Positions 20,370-31,016 of a stretch of 64,000 nucleotides of DNA are shown piece after piece; the first letter of the stretch is position 1; each line of letters starts with the position of its first letter. The notes below the pieces were generated by a model. That model was not told where the DNA came from and did not search any database. It saw only the letters and a program-made list of their open reading frames with translations. The position numbers and the translations under genes were made by a program. Source of the stretch: Oreohelix idahoensis (lineage: Eukaryota; Mollusca; Gastropoda; Stylommatophora; Oreohelicidae); contig JAMPIV010005012.1 of the NCBI GenBank assembly GCA_024509875.1, forward strand, positions 362,501 through 426,500. The letters run 5' to 3'.

Positions 20370-20830
20370 TTGCATTGAGAAATCTACGGGCATCAAAAGA
20401 AATATGTCCAGCACAAAAATCTGAATCTTCAACTCAGATGTCAAGTCAGCCCTATTGTATGGTTGTGAAACATAGAAAACGACAATCAAGACATTTTTCA
20501 TATATGGTTAAAACATCAACCAAGAAATTACTGACTTTCTTAAATGGGGGCTTATGTAGCTAGAAGGATTGAAATAGTAATGTCAAGGTCACCAGTGTAG
20601 AGCTGGTGATAAACCAGATACGTGCCAGATGGAACAAGAGATGAGATGATGTCGCTGGAGGTGATTATGGCACACAATGAGGAAACCTGTTCTGGCATTC
20701 CCAGGGTAAGAGAAGTAGAGATAGACTGAAAAACACATGGGGAAGAGAACTGGAGACAGAAATGAAAATAATGAGGAAGACATAGAAAGATCTTGAGCTG
20801 ATGGCACAGGACAGGGGGACTTGGCGGCAC
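20370..20830 (+). mobile_element. Degraded LINE C-terminal fragment (family C)
   Basis: The decayed frame contains FNSDVKSALLYGCET, EETCSGIPRVRE and KNTWGRELETEMK, then KDLELMAQDRGTW, the standard C-terminal order of RTE/CR1-like LINEs (YGCETW ... RRDLE ... LAQDRxxW). Several stops are present. Its last codons run straight into the 36-bp minisatellite that follows. Confidence 0.72.
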
Positions 20831-21105
20831 GGGACAGGAGGACTTGGCAAAGGGAGCTGATGGCACGGGACAGGAGGACTTGGCGGCACGGGACAGGAGG
20901 ACTTGGCAAAGGGAACTGATGGCATGGGACAGGAGGACTTGGCAAAGGGAACTGATGGCATAGGACAGGAGGACTTGGCAAAGGGAACTGATGGCATGGG
21001 ACAGGAGGACTTGGCAAAGGGAGCTGATGACATGGGACAGGAGGACTTGGCAAAGGGAGCTGATGGCACGGGACAGGAGGACTTGGCAAAGGGAGCTGAA
21101 GGTTA
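20800..21105. repeat. 36-bp minisatellite derived from a LINE 3' coding end
   Basis: About eight to nine units of gggacaggaggacttggc plus aaagggagctgatggcay. The unit is 36 bp, a multiple of three, so both strands stay open (for example GADGTGQEDLAK repeats on plus and SPPVPCHQLPLP on minus). The unit contains the LINE's own terminal sequence (gatggcacaggacaggggga), so it looks like a local amplification of the retrotransposon end. Confidence 0.9.
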
Positions 21106-22261
21106 ATAAATGAAAGCACAGAGAGAAAAAAAACTGACTATAACCAAGGGGGATTACTAGGTGGTCTATGGGAGGTTAATGTATGATGTGTTTGCACGTT
21201 CTGTGGCTCTTGGGGCAGAATGAGTTAATATACATCAGTAACACTATAAATAGGATGGAAGCATCAAGAAATGAATGGGATTAGTCTGTCAGTTTACTAT
21301 CAAGGCAAGAGATGGAAGTTGTTGGAGACTCAGCGCAGCCTACCTTCAATATGAAGATGGTGTACTGAGAAGAAGGGATACATATCATTGTACAGGTCTG
21401 GAATTCACTGCTGTTATAAACCATTTCAATCCCATCTTATCTTTTATCAATGTACTTAATATCATTAACTCGTAAAGCAGTCTTGTTTATTACTTAGCTG
21501 TTTGATCTAGTCAGCCTGTTATGGGAATTAAATTATACACTAGAACTTTATTAGTTGATTGTCGTGTATGTTTGTTCCATGTTATATTATTCTTAGTAAT
21601 GTATCTATTCATTGTTTTTGGCTTAACTTCAACCAGGCCAGTCAGATATGAGTATTTTTAGTTTATTTAGGACATGTTATTCGTATGCATTTCTTGTCCA
21701 TTACATTCTTGTGCGTTCTGGAATGTGAAATCAGTGAGCTAAGTGTGTTTCTAGTGCTGTTAATCGTTTAGGTTGTGAGTTCTTACAATTTCTTTGCTCC
21801 ATTTTGTCTTACATCCTACTCTCTTGACATGGGAAGAAATGAAATAATTGTGTAGCCAGATTTCTTAACAAGCAGCCAAATTATTGGGCCATTTATTGGT
21901 AGTATATTACAACTGCTGCTGACTTGTTGGTAAGGTGCAAACATTTGATGCCAAATTAATCAAATGTACAGTGTAATTTTTAGTACTGTTGACAGTATTT
22001 GTTGATTTATATTTGATGTGTTTGTTTTTTTTTTGCAGTTCATGCCCATGAGAAACATATTTGTTCATGTTCTGTAATTTGGATACAGTCATATGATGAT
22101 ACGTTGTTTGTAGTTTCCATGCGTCGTGAAGGCCCATGTGGCTAAGACCCTGTTGTTTGTGTCCTAATTATTACATACAACTGAGCTTTATTTTTATTTT
22201 TTATATGTAATATTTAATCTCATAATCCACTTTGCAAATTTGCACACTATTCACAGTCACA
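21106..22261. other. No recognisable feature
   Basis: AT-rich, noncoding on both strands. I see nothing in it. Confidence 0.5.
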
Positions 22262-22730
22262 TTTAGAATTTGTCATCAACTGTTTTCTGTCAACATTTGA
22301 AATGTTTCATCAACTGTTTTCTGTCAAGGTTTGAATTTATCAACTGTTTTCTGTCAACATTTGCAATGTGTTATCAACTGTTTTCTGTCAACATTTGAAA
22401 TGTGTCATCAACTGTTTTCTGTCAACATTTGAAATGTGTCTTCAACTGTTTTCTGTCAGCATTTGAAATGTCATCAACTGTTTTCTGGTAACATTTGAAA
22501 TGTGTCATCAACTGTTTTCTGTCAACATTTGAAGTTGCCATCAACTGTTTTCTGTCAACATTTGAATTTGTCATCAACTGTTTTCGGTCAGCATTTTTAA
22601 TGTGTCATCAACTGTTATCTGTCAACATTTTGAATGTGTCAGTAACTGTTTCTGTTGCATTTTGAATGTATCATCAAATGTTTTCTGTCAACATTTTGAA
22701 TGTGTCAGCAGCTGCTTGTTATCACATTTA
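22262..22730. repeat. Minisatellite 3 (about 34-bp unit)
   Basis: About 14 head-to-tail copies of tcatcaactgttttctgtca followed by acatttgaaatgtg. Copies become more diverged at the right. There is no spacer structure, so it is not a CRISPR array. Confidence 0.93.
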
Positions 22731-23719
22731 ATATTTCATGCATTGTATTTGGTGTTTATAGTTTTTGTTTGCACAGGATAAGGATGTTGTCATTTAAAAG
22801 TCAAATTTAGCTATTAATTTTTCCTAAATCAAAGTCATTGGATGATTGATTCCACCCTTGTTATTGCCATGCCATTTATACCTCAAAGTGTGTGTATGTG
22901 TGTTTATTTTTGTGCATACATGCGTGTGGACAAGTGTGTGTGCAGTTCAATTTTAATTCTTGTTTGTTTTCTTAACTTTAAAAAAAAAAAAAATTGGAAT
23001 GACAGTAAAAGTGTCATTTGCACAACAAGAAGAATTTAATTGCTGTTTTGTAAAATGATAAATGTTTAAAGAGAAATGCATGTGTGTTGTAGACACAGAA
23101 CTTTCTGTCTTAGATGTTGTACCATAAACTAGATGTAAATATTGAATCAAGTTTTAACATCACTTGGTGTTTTTTGAAAACTTCCTTTGAGGAAAACAAC
23201 ATATAGAAACTATTACTGAAAAGTGTTTATTTTGTCTTTATTCAAATGAGCTACTGCGGTGGGTGCTTTGGAATTATAAAACAGGTACACCACCAATTTT
23301 CAGAGAATGGACGGTCTGACACCTGTTTTAATCCAGACTGCGATCACTAGACAAGTTTACTGAGTTACCACACATGGTGTTGTGTATAGTGTAAGCTCAT
23401 TAAGATTGTTTATGCTGCAGTTTTAGGTGATTATCATAAAATTTGTGTGATTATTAGCTTTTTTTTTTTTGTGCCGCTGCCGTGGCAAATTTTAAAAATT
23501 AGAACCCTACATACCAGATAAATATTTATAGAATGTGTAATTCCAATATACACCCATTGGAATTCTTGCGGTGCTATGAAGTTCAAGCACTGTGCTGAGA
23601 TCCTCCTTGTGTGATCTAAGGGAGGAGATCGGAGCACTGATGGAGTTGTCCGTGTGCAATGAAGATAATTCTTCAAACCAAACCAAACTAGCTTATTTTT
23701 CTGAAATGTACCCTTAGTC
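22731..23719. other. No recognisable feature
   Basis: AT-rich noncoding DNA with a T-run at 23460 and an A-run at 22981. Nothing further seen. Confidence 0.5.
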
Positions 23720-24136
23720 ATGGATGCTAAGAAAGGCGCTAGCGTCAGTCTTGTAGTAACACCAGTCCATATAGAAACAAGATGAGGTAGAACTGTTGAA
23801 AAAACTGGATCACAGTGTTTCTGTGCGGAGGCTTGTAACGTCTATGGTATTATTTCGTCAACTGTTTATGATATAAAGAAGCAAAGGAAATCTTGATTTC
23901 TATACAGAAAGAAATTCTAACAAACAAATGAGCGTTAGAAAAACTTTGAAAGATTGTAAGAATACTAGGTTCGACAACGTTGGAGTGATGGAGTGGACTT
24001 GTCAAGTAGTATGTTAATGAAACCGGCCCAGTTGTTTCATAAAGAACTTAAATTAGAGCATGAGTGTGACCATAATGAGGTGTGGCCTCAAATGTTTAAG
24101 AATTGTCATGGGATTAGTGTGCGGAGAAAAAACATT
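23720..24136 (+). pseudogene. pogo/Tigger-like transposase N-terminal remnant
   Basis: A decayed frame shows the two DNA-binding helix-turn-helix units of Tigger/Jerky (CENP-B-like) transposases: VYGIISSTVYDIKKQ-like sequence in shifted frames (gtctatggtattatttcgtc, actgtttatgatataaagaa), then MSVRKTLKDCKN and LLMKPAQLFHKELKLEHE, ending KNCHGISVR. These correspond to the family's IGSSTVYDIKKQ, PLLxxKAxxFHxxL and FKxRHGIR motifs. Frameshifts and stops abound. The catalytic DDE part is not seen: a SINE-like repeat and an RTE copy follow. Confidence 0.68.
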
Positions 24137-24360
24137 TGATCATTTCATCACTATCCTTTGTGCTTCTTACAGAGCATGGAGTCACTGCAGCTGGTGGTCC
24201 ACTTGCAGCATTCACATGCTGTCACAATGATGGTTTCTGTGGCAGTTTGTTTGACATAATGACGTTGCCAGCCCCATACAGAACCTCATATTAGTTGCCT
24301 TGTACAACATGCCTGACAATGCAGTAGTCCTATTGGTTTGTTCAGAGACCCCCCAATAAC
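24137..24360 (-). repeat. SINE-like dispersed repeat (family 4)
   Basis: Contains ggtttctgtggcagtttgtt, gacataatgacgttgccagc, a ttagt.gccttgtac.acatgcc motif and ends cagagaccccc. Other copies: 27115-27320, 29410-29660 and 30440-30657 (minus) and 32152-32262 (plus). Read on the minus strand the 29.4-kb copy ends in a (GAT)n tail, so minus is taken as the element's own orientation. Confidence 0.7.
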
Positions 24361-24433
24361 TAGGCTACACTACGCAAGGCAATTGATCATTTTGATTTCC
24401 ATGTTATATTTGCTTAATATGAGTATCTAGCAG

Positions 24434-25690
24434 AGCAGAGACTCCGACGCCTAGCTGAGCCACAATTGGATGAGGTCCAGTGTGGATTCCGAGCTAACCG
24501 AAGTACTCAAGACCTAATCTTCACACTCAGACAGCTGAGTGAAAAGGCCCTTGAGTATAAGAGTGAGATCCATCTTTGTTTCATAGATCTGGAATAGGCA
24601 TTTGACAGGGTCCCTTGGAGCAAACTATTGGACTGTTTGGCAAGGAAGAACATTCCAGCACCTCTGATTCATGCTATAAAGAGCTTCTACAAGTCTTGCA
24701 GAAATTATATGAGGACAGTACACCATAAGTCAGAAGAGTTCAGGACCACCACTGGTGTAAGACAAGGTGATATCCTGTCACCTTATCTTTTCATACTCAT
24801 GGACAATGTTATCAAGTCATGTAAGGAGAGAACAAGAAAGTATTCAGTGGGGTACTGGAAGATGAGACAGGTATGTATTTCAGAGCTGGCATTTGCTGAT
24901 GATGTTGCCCTGATTGCTAAATCAGAGGCACATCTCCAATCCAACCTGCAAGTCTGGAAGGAAGAGCTGGAGAAGAGAGGGATGTTCATAAGCAGCTCTA
25001 AAACAAAATCCATGGTGATATCACGAGAAGAAAGAAGACATCAGAATAAGCTGGGAGAACAGGTCCTGGAGTAGGTCGACCACTTTAAATATCTCGGAGC
25101 TATTATGGACAGAAAGGGAGGCATCAAAGAAGAGTTGGCCACTCGAAAAGCAGCAGCTGGAAGACTTTTTCAGGCCATAAATCGATGATTCCTCAGCAAG
25201 AGACAGGTTGGTAAGAAAACGAAGATGGCTGTATAACGCTCCACCTATGTCCCAGTCTTGACATATGGATGCGAGTCATGGGCAATGACTACAACCCATA
25301 AAAGCCAGATCCAAACCTCAGAAATGAGGTATCTGAGGAAGGTGGTTGAAGTAACAAGAAGAGACATGGTCCGCAACCAGACGATACGTCAAGGCCTAAA
25401 ATCCCACCCCCTGCAGACCCAAGTAGAACAGTCCCAACTAAGATGGTTTGGCCATGTCTGCAGAATGGGAGAAGATCAGCTACCACGACAAGCATGGGAA
25501 ACAAAGAGCCAGGGATCCAGACCCCCAGGACGACCCAGAGTCCGCTGGGAGGACAACATTAGACAATCTTTGAAAGACCGAGGACTAGAATGGAACGAGG
25601 CCAGGAGGAAGACAGCCGATAAGATAGTCTGGCGCTCTCTCTTCCAAATCTCTACACCTCACGGTAAAAGGGGAACGACTAAGTAAGTAA
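24434..25690 (+). mobile_element. 5'-truncated RTE-like LINE copy with perfect 13-bp TSD
   Basis: Begins inside the RT domain (gcagagactccgacgcctag) and ends GACTAAGTAAGTAA. Flanked by gagtatctagcag at 24421-24433 and 25691-25703. It is nearly identical to the matching part of 10771-13828. Stops: AAG to TAG inside the motif-A region (24597), CAG to TAG (25072) and the TAC to TAA codon shared with the 10.8-kb copy. The active-site ADD and the RQGDILSPYLF motif are kept. Confidence 0.95.
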
Positions 25691-25836
25691 GAGTATCTAG
25701 CAGCTTTAGAGGCAAGAGTGGTATGTAATTAGTGGGTTAGAGGTGTCCTGTTGCATTATTGTTAATCGACCTGTGCTGGTCCAGCAAAATGGATACAAAT
25801 TAGTGCTTTTAAACAGATTTTATGCTGTCAGATGAT

Positions 25837-26652
25837 CATTATCATGTGACGTATTCTTTCCAGAACGTTGTCTCCATTACAGCTGCTCTGAACGCATCAT
25901 AATTCTGGGCAAGTCGACCTGCATCAGCCAAAGACAAGTTCAGACTCTCTGTGATGTCCTGGGTCCACCGTCATCTAGGTCGACCCCTTCCCCTTTTTCC
26001 AGGGACCATGCCTTCCATCACTATTTTTTCCAGACTATTATGTCTTTTTATATGACCGAAAAATTTCAGCTTCCTTATTGCGATGGTATTTAGGAGCCAA
26101 TGTTCCTGTACATTTAGTGAGTGCAGTACTTCTCTGTTGGTCTTTTTTTCTGTCCAGGGTATTCTCAACATCCTTCTGTAGCATTTCATTTCGAATGATG
26201 TTACCTGTTTTGCAACTGTTTTATTGAGTGTCCAAGTCTCGCAGCCGTATGTTGCTACTGGAAATATACATGCTCTGATCAGTTGTAACTTTGTTTCTTT
26301 GCTTGTGCTTTGCCATAGGTTTTTCATCTGTATTAGTTTATGTGAAGCAATTGCAAGTCTTCTTTTAATTTCTACTGCACAGTCGCCAGAGCTGTTGATG
26401 ATTAATCCTAAGTATTCAAATTCATTAACACTTTCCAGTTCTTCGTTATCAATTTCAATTTCTGGTTTGGTCTTTACTTTGTCTGTTGTCAATACTTTGG
26501 TCTTCTTGGTGTTTAGGTATAGATTCTGGGCCTCACTGTGTTTTTTTGGTGGATAGTATTAATTGTTCAAGTCCTTCTGGGTTGCTCGATTGGAGGACTG
26601 TGTCGTCAGCATATCTGATTTCTGGGATCTGGTACCCGCCGATGTTAAATGA
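25837..26652 (-). mobile_element. 5'-truncated LINE (RT palm end and C-terminal region)
   Basis: On the minus strand the frame runs from an RT ADDTVLQSS motif through KKTKVLTTDKVKTKPEIEID, EYLGLIINSSGDC, FPVATYGCETWTLNK and LKFFGHIKRHNSLEK to GKRGRGRPR and a DVTQDITESLNLSL-like end. The C-terminal 173 codons are open (25971-26492). An 11-bp TSD (tgtcagatgat, 25826-25836 and 26653-26663) defines the unit. The GAT/ATC-rich left end looks like a decayed trinucleotide tail. Confidence 0.85.
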
Positions 26653-26802
26653 TGTCAGATGATATAGGCCACATTTGTCAGAAAAGATCATGCATGTGTC
26701 TACAGTGTATCTTAAATAGATGACTTGTTCTAAAACATTGTTGAAATAGCAAAGTTGAAGCTCTTATCTCAAGGTTTTTATACTGTCTTCATATAGACAT
26801 GA

Positions 26803-27089
26803 GGGAGCTGCGGTAGCACAGTGGTTAGTGCACTGGCTTCCTAGCTCGATGGTCCTTGGTTCAACCCCCAGTTGAGGTGGGATTTTTTAGACTGCAAACG
26901 GCTCTGGGGTTGACCCAGCCTCATGAATTGAGTACCAGAGCAACTCTAGGAAGGTTAAGGTGGCAGGCGTGATGCTGACCACGTCACTCATGGTGTTCCG
27001 ATGGTCAAGAAAATAATGGGCCTAGCCTAACACCATATTCCCAATATGCCTCAGTAGGAGTATAACGGTATCCTTTACCCCTTTTACCT
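26803..27089 (+). mobile_element. tRNA-derived SINE family 1, full-length copy
   Basis: Starts GGGAGCTGCGGTAGCACAGT. The A box TAGCACAGTGG fits the polymerase III consensus; the B box is GGTTCAACCCC. It ends with CTTTACC repeats. TSD of 15 bp with one mismatch (ttcatatagacatga 26788-26802, ttcatacagacatga 27090-27104). It is the reference copy for 14281, 29115 and 29832. Confidence 0.92.
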
Positions 27090-27114
27090 TTCATACAGAC
27101 ATGATTTGTTACTA

Positions 27115-27320
27115 GATTTATCATTACTGTTTCCCTCCTTTGCTTCTTCTAGAGCCATCAGTACAACTGGCCCCCTTGCAAGAGGCCTGCACCAAGGCAT
27201 TCATGTACTCGTTCAGTGTTGGTTTCTGTAACAATTTGGTTGACATGTTGAGGTTGCCAGCTCCAGTCTGTTACGACATGTATGAGAATTAGTAGTCCTA
27301 TTCTTTCTGTGAATGTTCAG
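27115..27320 (-). repeat. SINE-like dispersed repeat (family 4)
   Basis: Diverged copy with ttggtttctgtaacaatttg, gttgacatgttgaggttgcc and a ttctttctgtgaatgttcag end. Lies immediately after the TSD of the family 1 SINE. Confidence 0.6.
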
Positions 27321-28745
27321 AGACTCCTGGTAGACTAGCAGATGACTAATGTGTGATACAGCATCACTGTAGCATGTAATTGTTTTGAGATATTGTTGTC
27401 ACATTAACATCTCTCAATCCTCGTAACAATGAAAAAACATTAAAATCAGAAAAATAATGAAAGTTACACATATCTGAAGGCAGTGGGTGTTTAGAGATGT
27501 CAAATTCGGCATAGGCTCTGAACCGTGGTGACATGAATGAATAAATCAGTGCTTTCCTAATGGCTGTTAAACGTATTTAAGATCATTTTTTGATAGATGC
27601 TAATAATACCATTATTATAATATAGAATACAACGTTTCATAAAATATTAGTCTCAAAATTTTAAACCAAATTACAAATTTTTTGTCTCCTTTGTTACTGA
27701 TGTCACCAGAATACCAGATTGCACCACATGATTAATTTAGCTATTTACTAATGCTGAATATATTTTAAATGCTGGTGTCTTGTTAGTATCCAGTACTTCA
27801 AGGTGTAAAATAACAGTGACATAAGCCTCATTTTGTAGCAGACCATCATGTTTTTCAACTTGTATTTATTATTTTTTGTTAACCTATGCATTGAAAGGCT
27901 GGTCCATGATGCCAAAATTAATTAGCACACAAAGCAGTTAGAATTTAAATTGAAGCTTATTAAGTGTATTGTGACTGGTCATATATAATTCTCTCCTCTG
28001 TCACCCCATGTATTGAAAATAATAAAAAGATTTCTTGTTGTCGGAAGAGAAAGGGGAAAGAGCAAATTACTCTTCATTTTTGTTGCTGAAAAGTGGGTTA
28101 AACACAGTCATAGAAATATGGCATGTTTTCTTTAATAGCATTGGCTGTTTATATTAGGTAGAACGTTGATTTGCTTCTTCAGAATTTATTTTTAGTATGT
28201 TCATCTCATGGCAAAAAAAAATGTAAAAGGAAGTTGCAGTGGATTATTGAGCAGCTTTATGTTGTTTTTTAAGCTTGAAGAGTTCTCAGTTTTATTGTCA
28301 AAAAATTGTAGAGTCTGTTAACTTTACTTCTCTTTCAATTTTATAAATTTTAAAATAAAGTATACACATTTAAAAAAAAAGTTAAACAGTTACAGTATTA
28401 TTTATTGTATCCTTGCTCTGGAGTGCTTAAGGTTCTTAAACAGCTAACACCTGTCTCTGGTAATTTATTTTCACCTTCTTTGAAATCCATTTCTGTTTTG
28501 TCCATCAGCCGCCTTCTTGAGCACTCTTAGCTTGAACTTAGAATTTGATCTAAATGATGATTTTATCAGTCTTTCAGCTTTCACTTGTTTGATCTAGCAT
28601 GTAAATTTTATAATGTTGATTATCACTGGGGACTTCAGTTGCTAGTATAGATAAAATTATGGACCCGTTTACTGATATAATCAATACAGACCACATGACC
28701 TGAAAATATCATCTTCATAGCTTTGTCCTCTCCTCCCCCCCCCAA
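27321..28745. other. No recognisable feature
   Basis: AT-rich noncoding DNA. I see nothing in it on either strand. Confidence 0.5.
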
Positions 28746-28749
28746 AAAG

Positions 28750-29000
28750 CCTAGTGCAATGGAGTATTCAGACTCTACAGCAATCAGCCTGATGAGCCAC
28801 ACAATTATAATATTGCTCAAGATCATACAAGAAAGAGTAAAATGTAAATTAGACAACCTCGTGAAGAATATTTTGATTTTCAGCAGAACAAGACAAGCAA
28901 TATTTTGTATAAAAATATTAGCAGAAATCCAAAAAAAGTATGTGTGCTTCATAGACTACAGTATAGTTTTTGACAGAGTCCAATATGATAAAACGAATTG
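28750..29000 (+). pseudogene. LINE reverse-transcriptase fragment
   Basis: An open frame reads STAISLMSHTIIILLKIIQE, then LVKNILIFSRTRQAIFCIKI and YVCFIDYSIVFDRVQYDK. These are the fingers (RTISLMSH), the FGFR region in degraded form and motif A (CFIDYxxAFDRV) of an RTE/CR1-like RT. Motif A keeps its first Asp, but the Ala before Phe is changed to Val. Everything downstream is missing. Confidence 0.78.
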
Positions 29001-29114
29001 AATGCAATGAAGGAATAGGTCTTGATTGAAAAAACAAGACTGTATTAACTTATGCTCGTAATAAACTGCAGCAGTAAGATCTGGCAGGAATTACTCACCA
29101 CCATATATTGATAT

Positions 29115-29375
29115 GGAGCAGTGGTTAGTGCACTGGCTTCCTAGATCGGTGGTCCATGGTTCGATCCCCAGTTGATGTGGGATTTTTTAGACCGCAAACG
29201 GCTCTGGGGTCGACCCAGCCTAATGAATTTTGTACCAGAGCAATTCTGGGAAGGTTAAGGCGGCTGGCGTGATGCTGACTACATGACCCCTAGTGTGCCA
29301 ATGGTCAAGAAAATATGGGCCAAACACCATATTCCCAGTATGCCTCAGTGGGCGTATAACGGGATCCTTTACCTT
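29115..29375 (+). mobile_element. SINE family 1, copy with head deletion
   Basis: Starts ggagcagtggttagtgcact, lacking about 12 bases of the A-box region; ends gggatcctttacc. Perfect 12-bp TSD (atatattgatat, 29103-29114 and 29376-29387). Confidence 0.92.
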
Positions 29376-29409
29376 ATATATTGATATAAGAGGGGGGGTG
29401 TGTGTGTGT

Positions 29410-29660
29410 TGAGTCAAGTTATCATCATCATCATCATTTTCCTTTTCACTCCCTGTGGAGCATGGTGCTACCACTGTAGCTGGTCCCTCTACAGGAAGCC
29501 TGTCCAAAACATGCATATGCTCTTGCAGCAGTGATTTCAGTAACTTGTTTTACATGATAAAGTTGCCAGCCTCATGCACAGCTTCATATTAGTCACCTTA
29601 TACGACATACCAGAGGGAAAGTAGTTCGATTCTTTCTTTGTCTCCTCAGAAACCCCAGGG
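29410..29660 (-). repeat. SINE-like dispersed repeat (family 4) with GAT-repeat tail
   Basis: The left end is (ATC)n, a (GAT)n tail on the minus strand, preceded by an end coding PCSTGSEKEN-like sequence. The LINE at 45461-45684 ends LCSTGNGKE followed by (GAT)n, so this repeat may share its 3' end with that LINE and have been mobilised by it (inference). Confidence 0.65.
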
Positions 29661-29831
29661 AACTACATGAAATTGTAACCAATTACTTGCTAACAATCCC
29701 ATCACATGTTGAATGAAGTTTCCTTATTTCGTTACTTATTGATGCTTTTAAGAGTTTCCTGTATGATTTAATTATGTGTCCTCAATACAAGCAAACCCCA
29801 GGTCCAGGATTGTTAATGCTTTCAGAGGTAA

Positions 29832-30108
29832 AGGTAAAGGTAAAGGAACCCGTTACACGCCCATTGAGGCATATTGGGAATATGGTGTTAGGCCCATATT
29901 ATCTTGACCGTCGGCACACGAGGGGTGATGTGGTCGGCATCACGCCGGCCGCCTTAACCTTCCCAGAGTTGCTCTGGTACCCATTTGGGGCTGGGTCGAC
30001 CCAGGAGCCGTTTGTGGCCTAAAAAATTCCCGCCTCGTCTGGGGATCGAACCATAGACCACTGCGTTAGGAAGCCAGTGCACTAACCACTATGCTACCGC
30101 GGCTCCCT
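29832..30108 (-). mobile_element. SINE family 1, minus-strand copy with TTTACC tail
   Basis: The minus strand starts GGGAGCCGCGGTAGCATAGT (A box), has B box GGTTCGATCCC, and ends in a tail of three to four TTTACC units (left side, 29826-29845). 12-bp TSD (tttcagaggtaa, 29820-29831 and 30109-30120). The tail period makes the exact left boundary ambiguous by a few bases. Confidence 0.9.
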
Positions 30109-30439
30109 TTTCAGAGGTAACATGTACAAAATATCTTATGTTGATAAAAGTGCAGAATCTTCCATCACTGGTGAATGTTGTGCTGTCTGTTGTATTTCTT
30201 TACTTAAGTGGTGATTTAAACATTAATGTAGATAATAATCTTTGTGTGTGTATATAGTAATGCATTTTCCGAAAAAATACTGTAGGTATCTGTGGTCTGG
30301 TTTGTTACATAATGTAGACAGTTCATCTACAGAAGGAATTATTTGATTCTGTTAGGGGGGTGTGTGGATGTGGCACCTTCATTTAGCTGGATAACAAGAA
30401 ATGTCTCACACACACACACACATACACACAGAAGTAAAA

Positions 30440-30655
30440 ATAAAAGTCATCATTGTCAACTGTGCACCATACAGAGCATAGACCCATAACTGTAGCTGCA
30501 CCAAGCAGTCACATGTTCTTGCAGTTATGGTTTCTGTGGTAGTTTATTTTACATGATGAGGTTGGTAGCCACCTGCACAACCTCATGTTAGTCGCCTCGT
30601 GTGACGTGCCTGTGGGTGCAGTAAATCTATTCTTTCTCTTCAGAGACGATGAGCC

Positions 30656-30691
<36 letters not shown>

Positions 30692-30692
30692 T

Positions 30693-30725
<33 letters not shown>
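30440..30725 (-). repeat. Dispersed repeat (family 4) with poly-C tract at its end
   Basis: Contains ggtttctgtggtagtttatt, gatgaggttggtagccacct, gtcgcctcgtgtgacgtgcc and ttcagagac, then a 69-nt tract (30657-30725) that is all C except TT at 30692-30693. Other copies have only a short C-run at this point, so the tract probably grew from it. Length is unreliable in any assembly. Confidence 0.75.
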
Positions 30726-30732
30726 TTTTCGA

Positions 30733-31016
30733 GTTAAATAATTGAGAGATCTTAAACAGTTACACATAACATGTATGCATTCACACAAAAATGACACTAC
30801 TCTCTCACAGCCTTGGGATCATCGCTTGTCATTAAAGAAAGATTCATAACATTAATATAATATAAATATTTTGCGTTAAATAATTGAGAGATCTTAAACA
30901 GTTACTCATAACATGTATGCATTCACATAAAAATGACACTGCTCTCTCACAGCCTTGGGAGCATCGCTTGTCATTAAAGAAAGATTCATAACATTAATAT
31001 AATAGAAATATTTTGC
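30733..31016. repeat. 142-bp tandem duplication
   Basis: 30733-30874 and 30875-31016 are near-identical (gttaaataattgagagatct through aatataaatattttgc). Few differences (acac/actc, actact/actgct, gatc/gagc), so the duplication is young. It borders the poly-C tract. Confidence 0.92.

Noticed and set aside
20589..21119. Minus-strand frame of 176 codons with Pro/Cys/His repeats
   Set aside because: It reads through the 36-bp minisatellite; the unit being a multiple of three keeps several frames open, and the rest is LINE debris.
22262..22730. CRISPR-like array
   Set aside because: Units follow each other without spacers and the DNA is eukaryotic; this is a minisatellite.
28723..29001. Possible small host protein of 92 codons
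   Set aside because: It carries RT finger and motif A signatures (RQAIFCIKI, FIDYSIVFDRV), so it is LINE debris.
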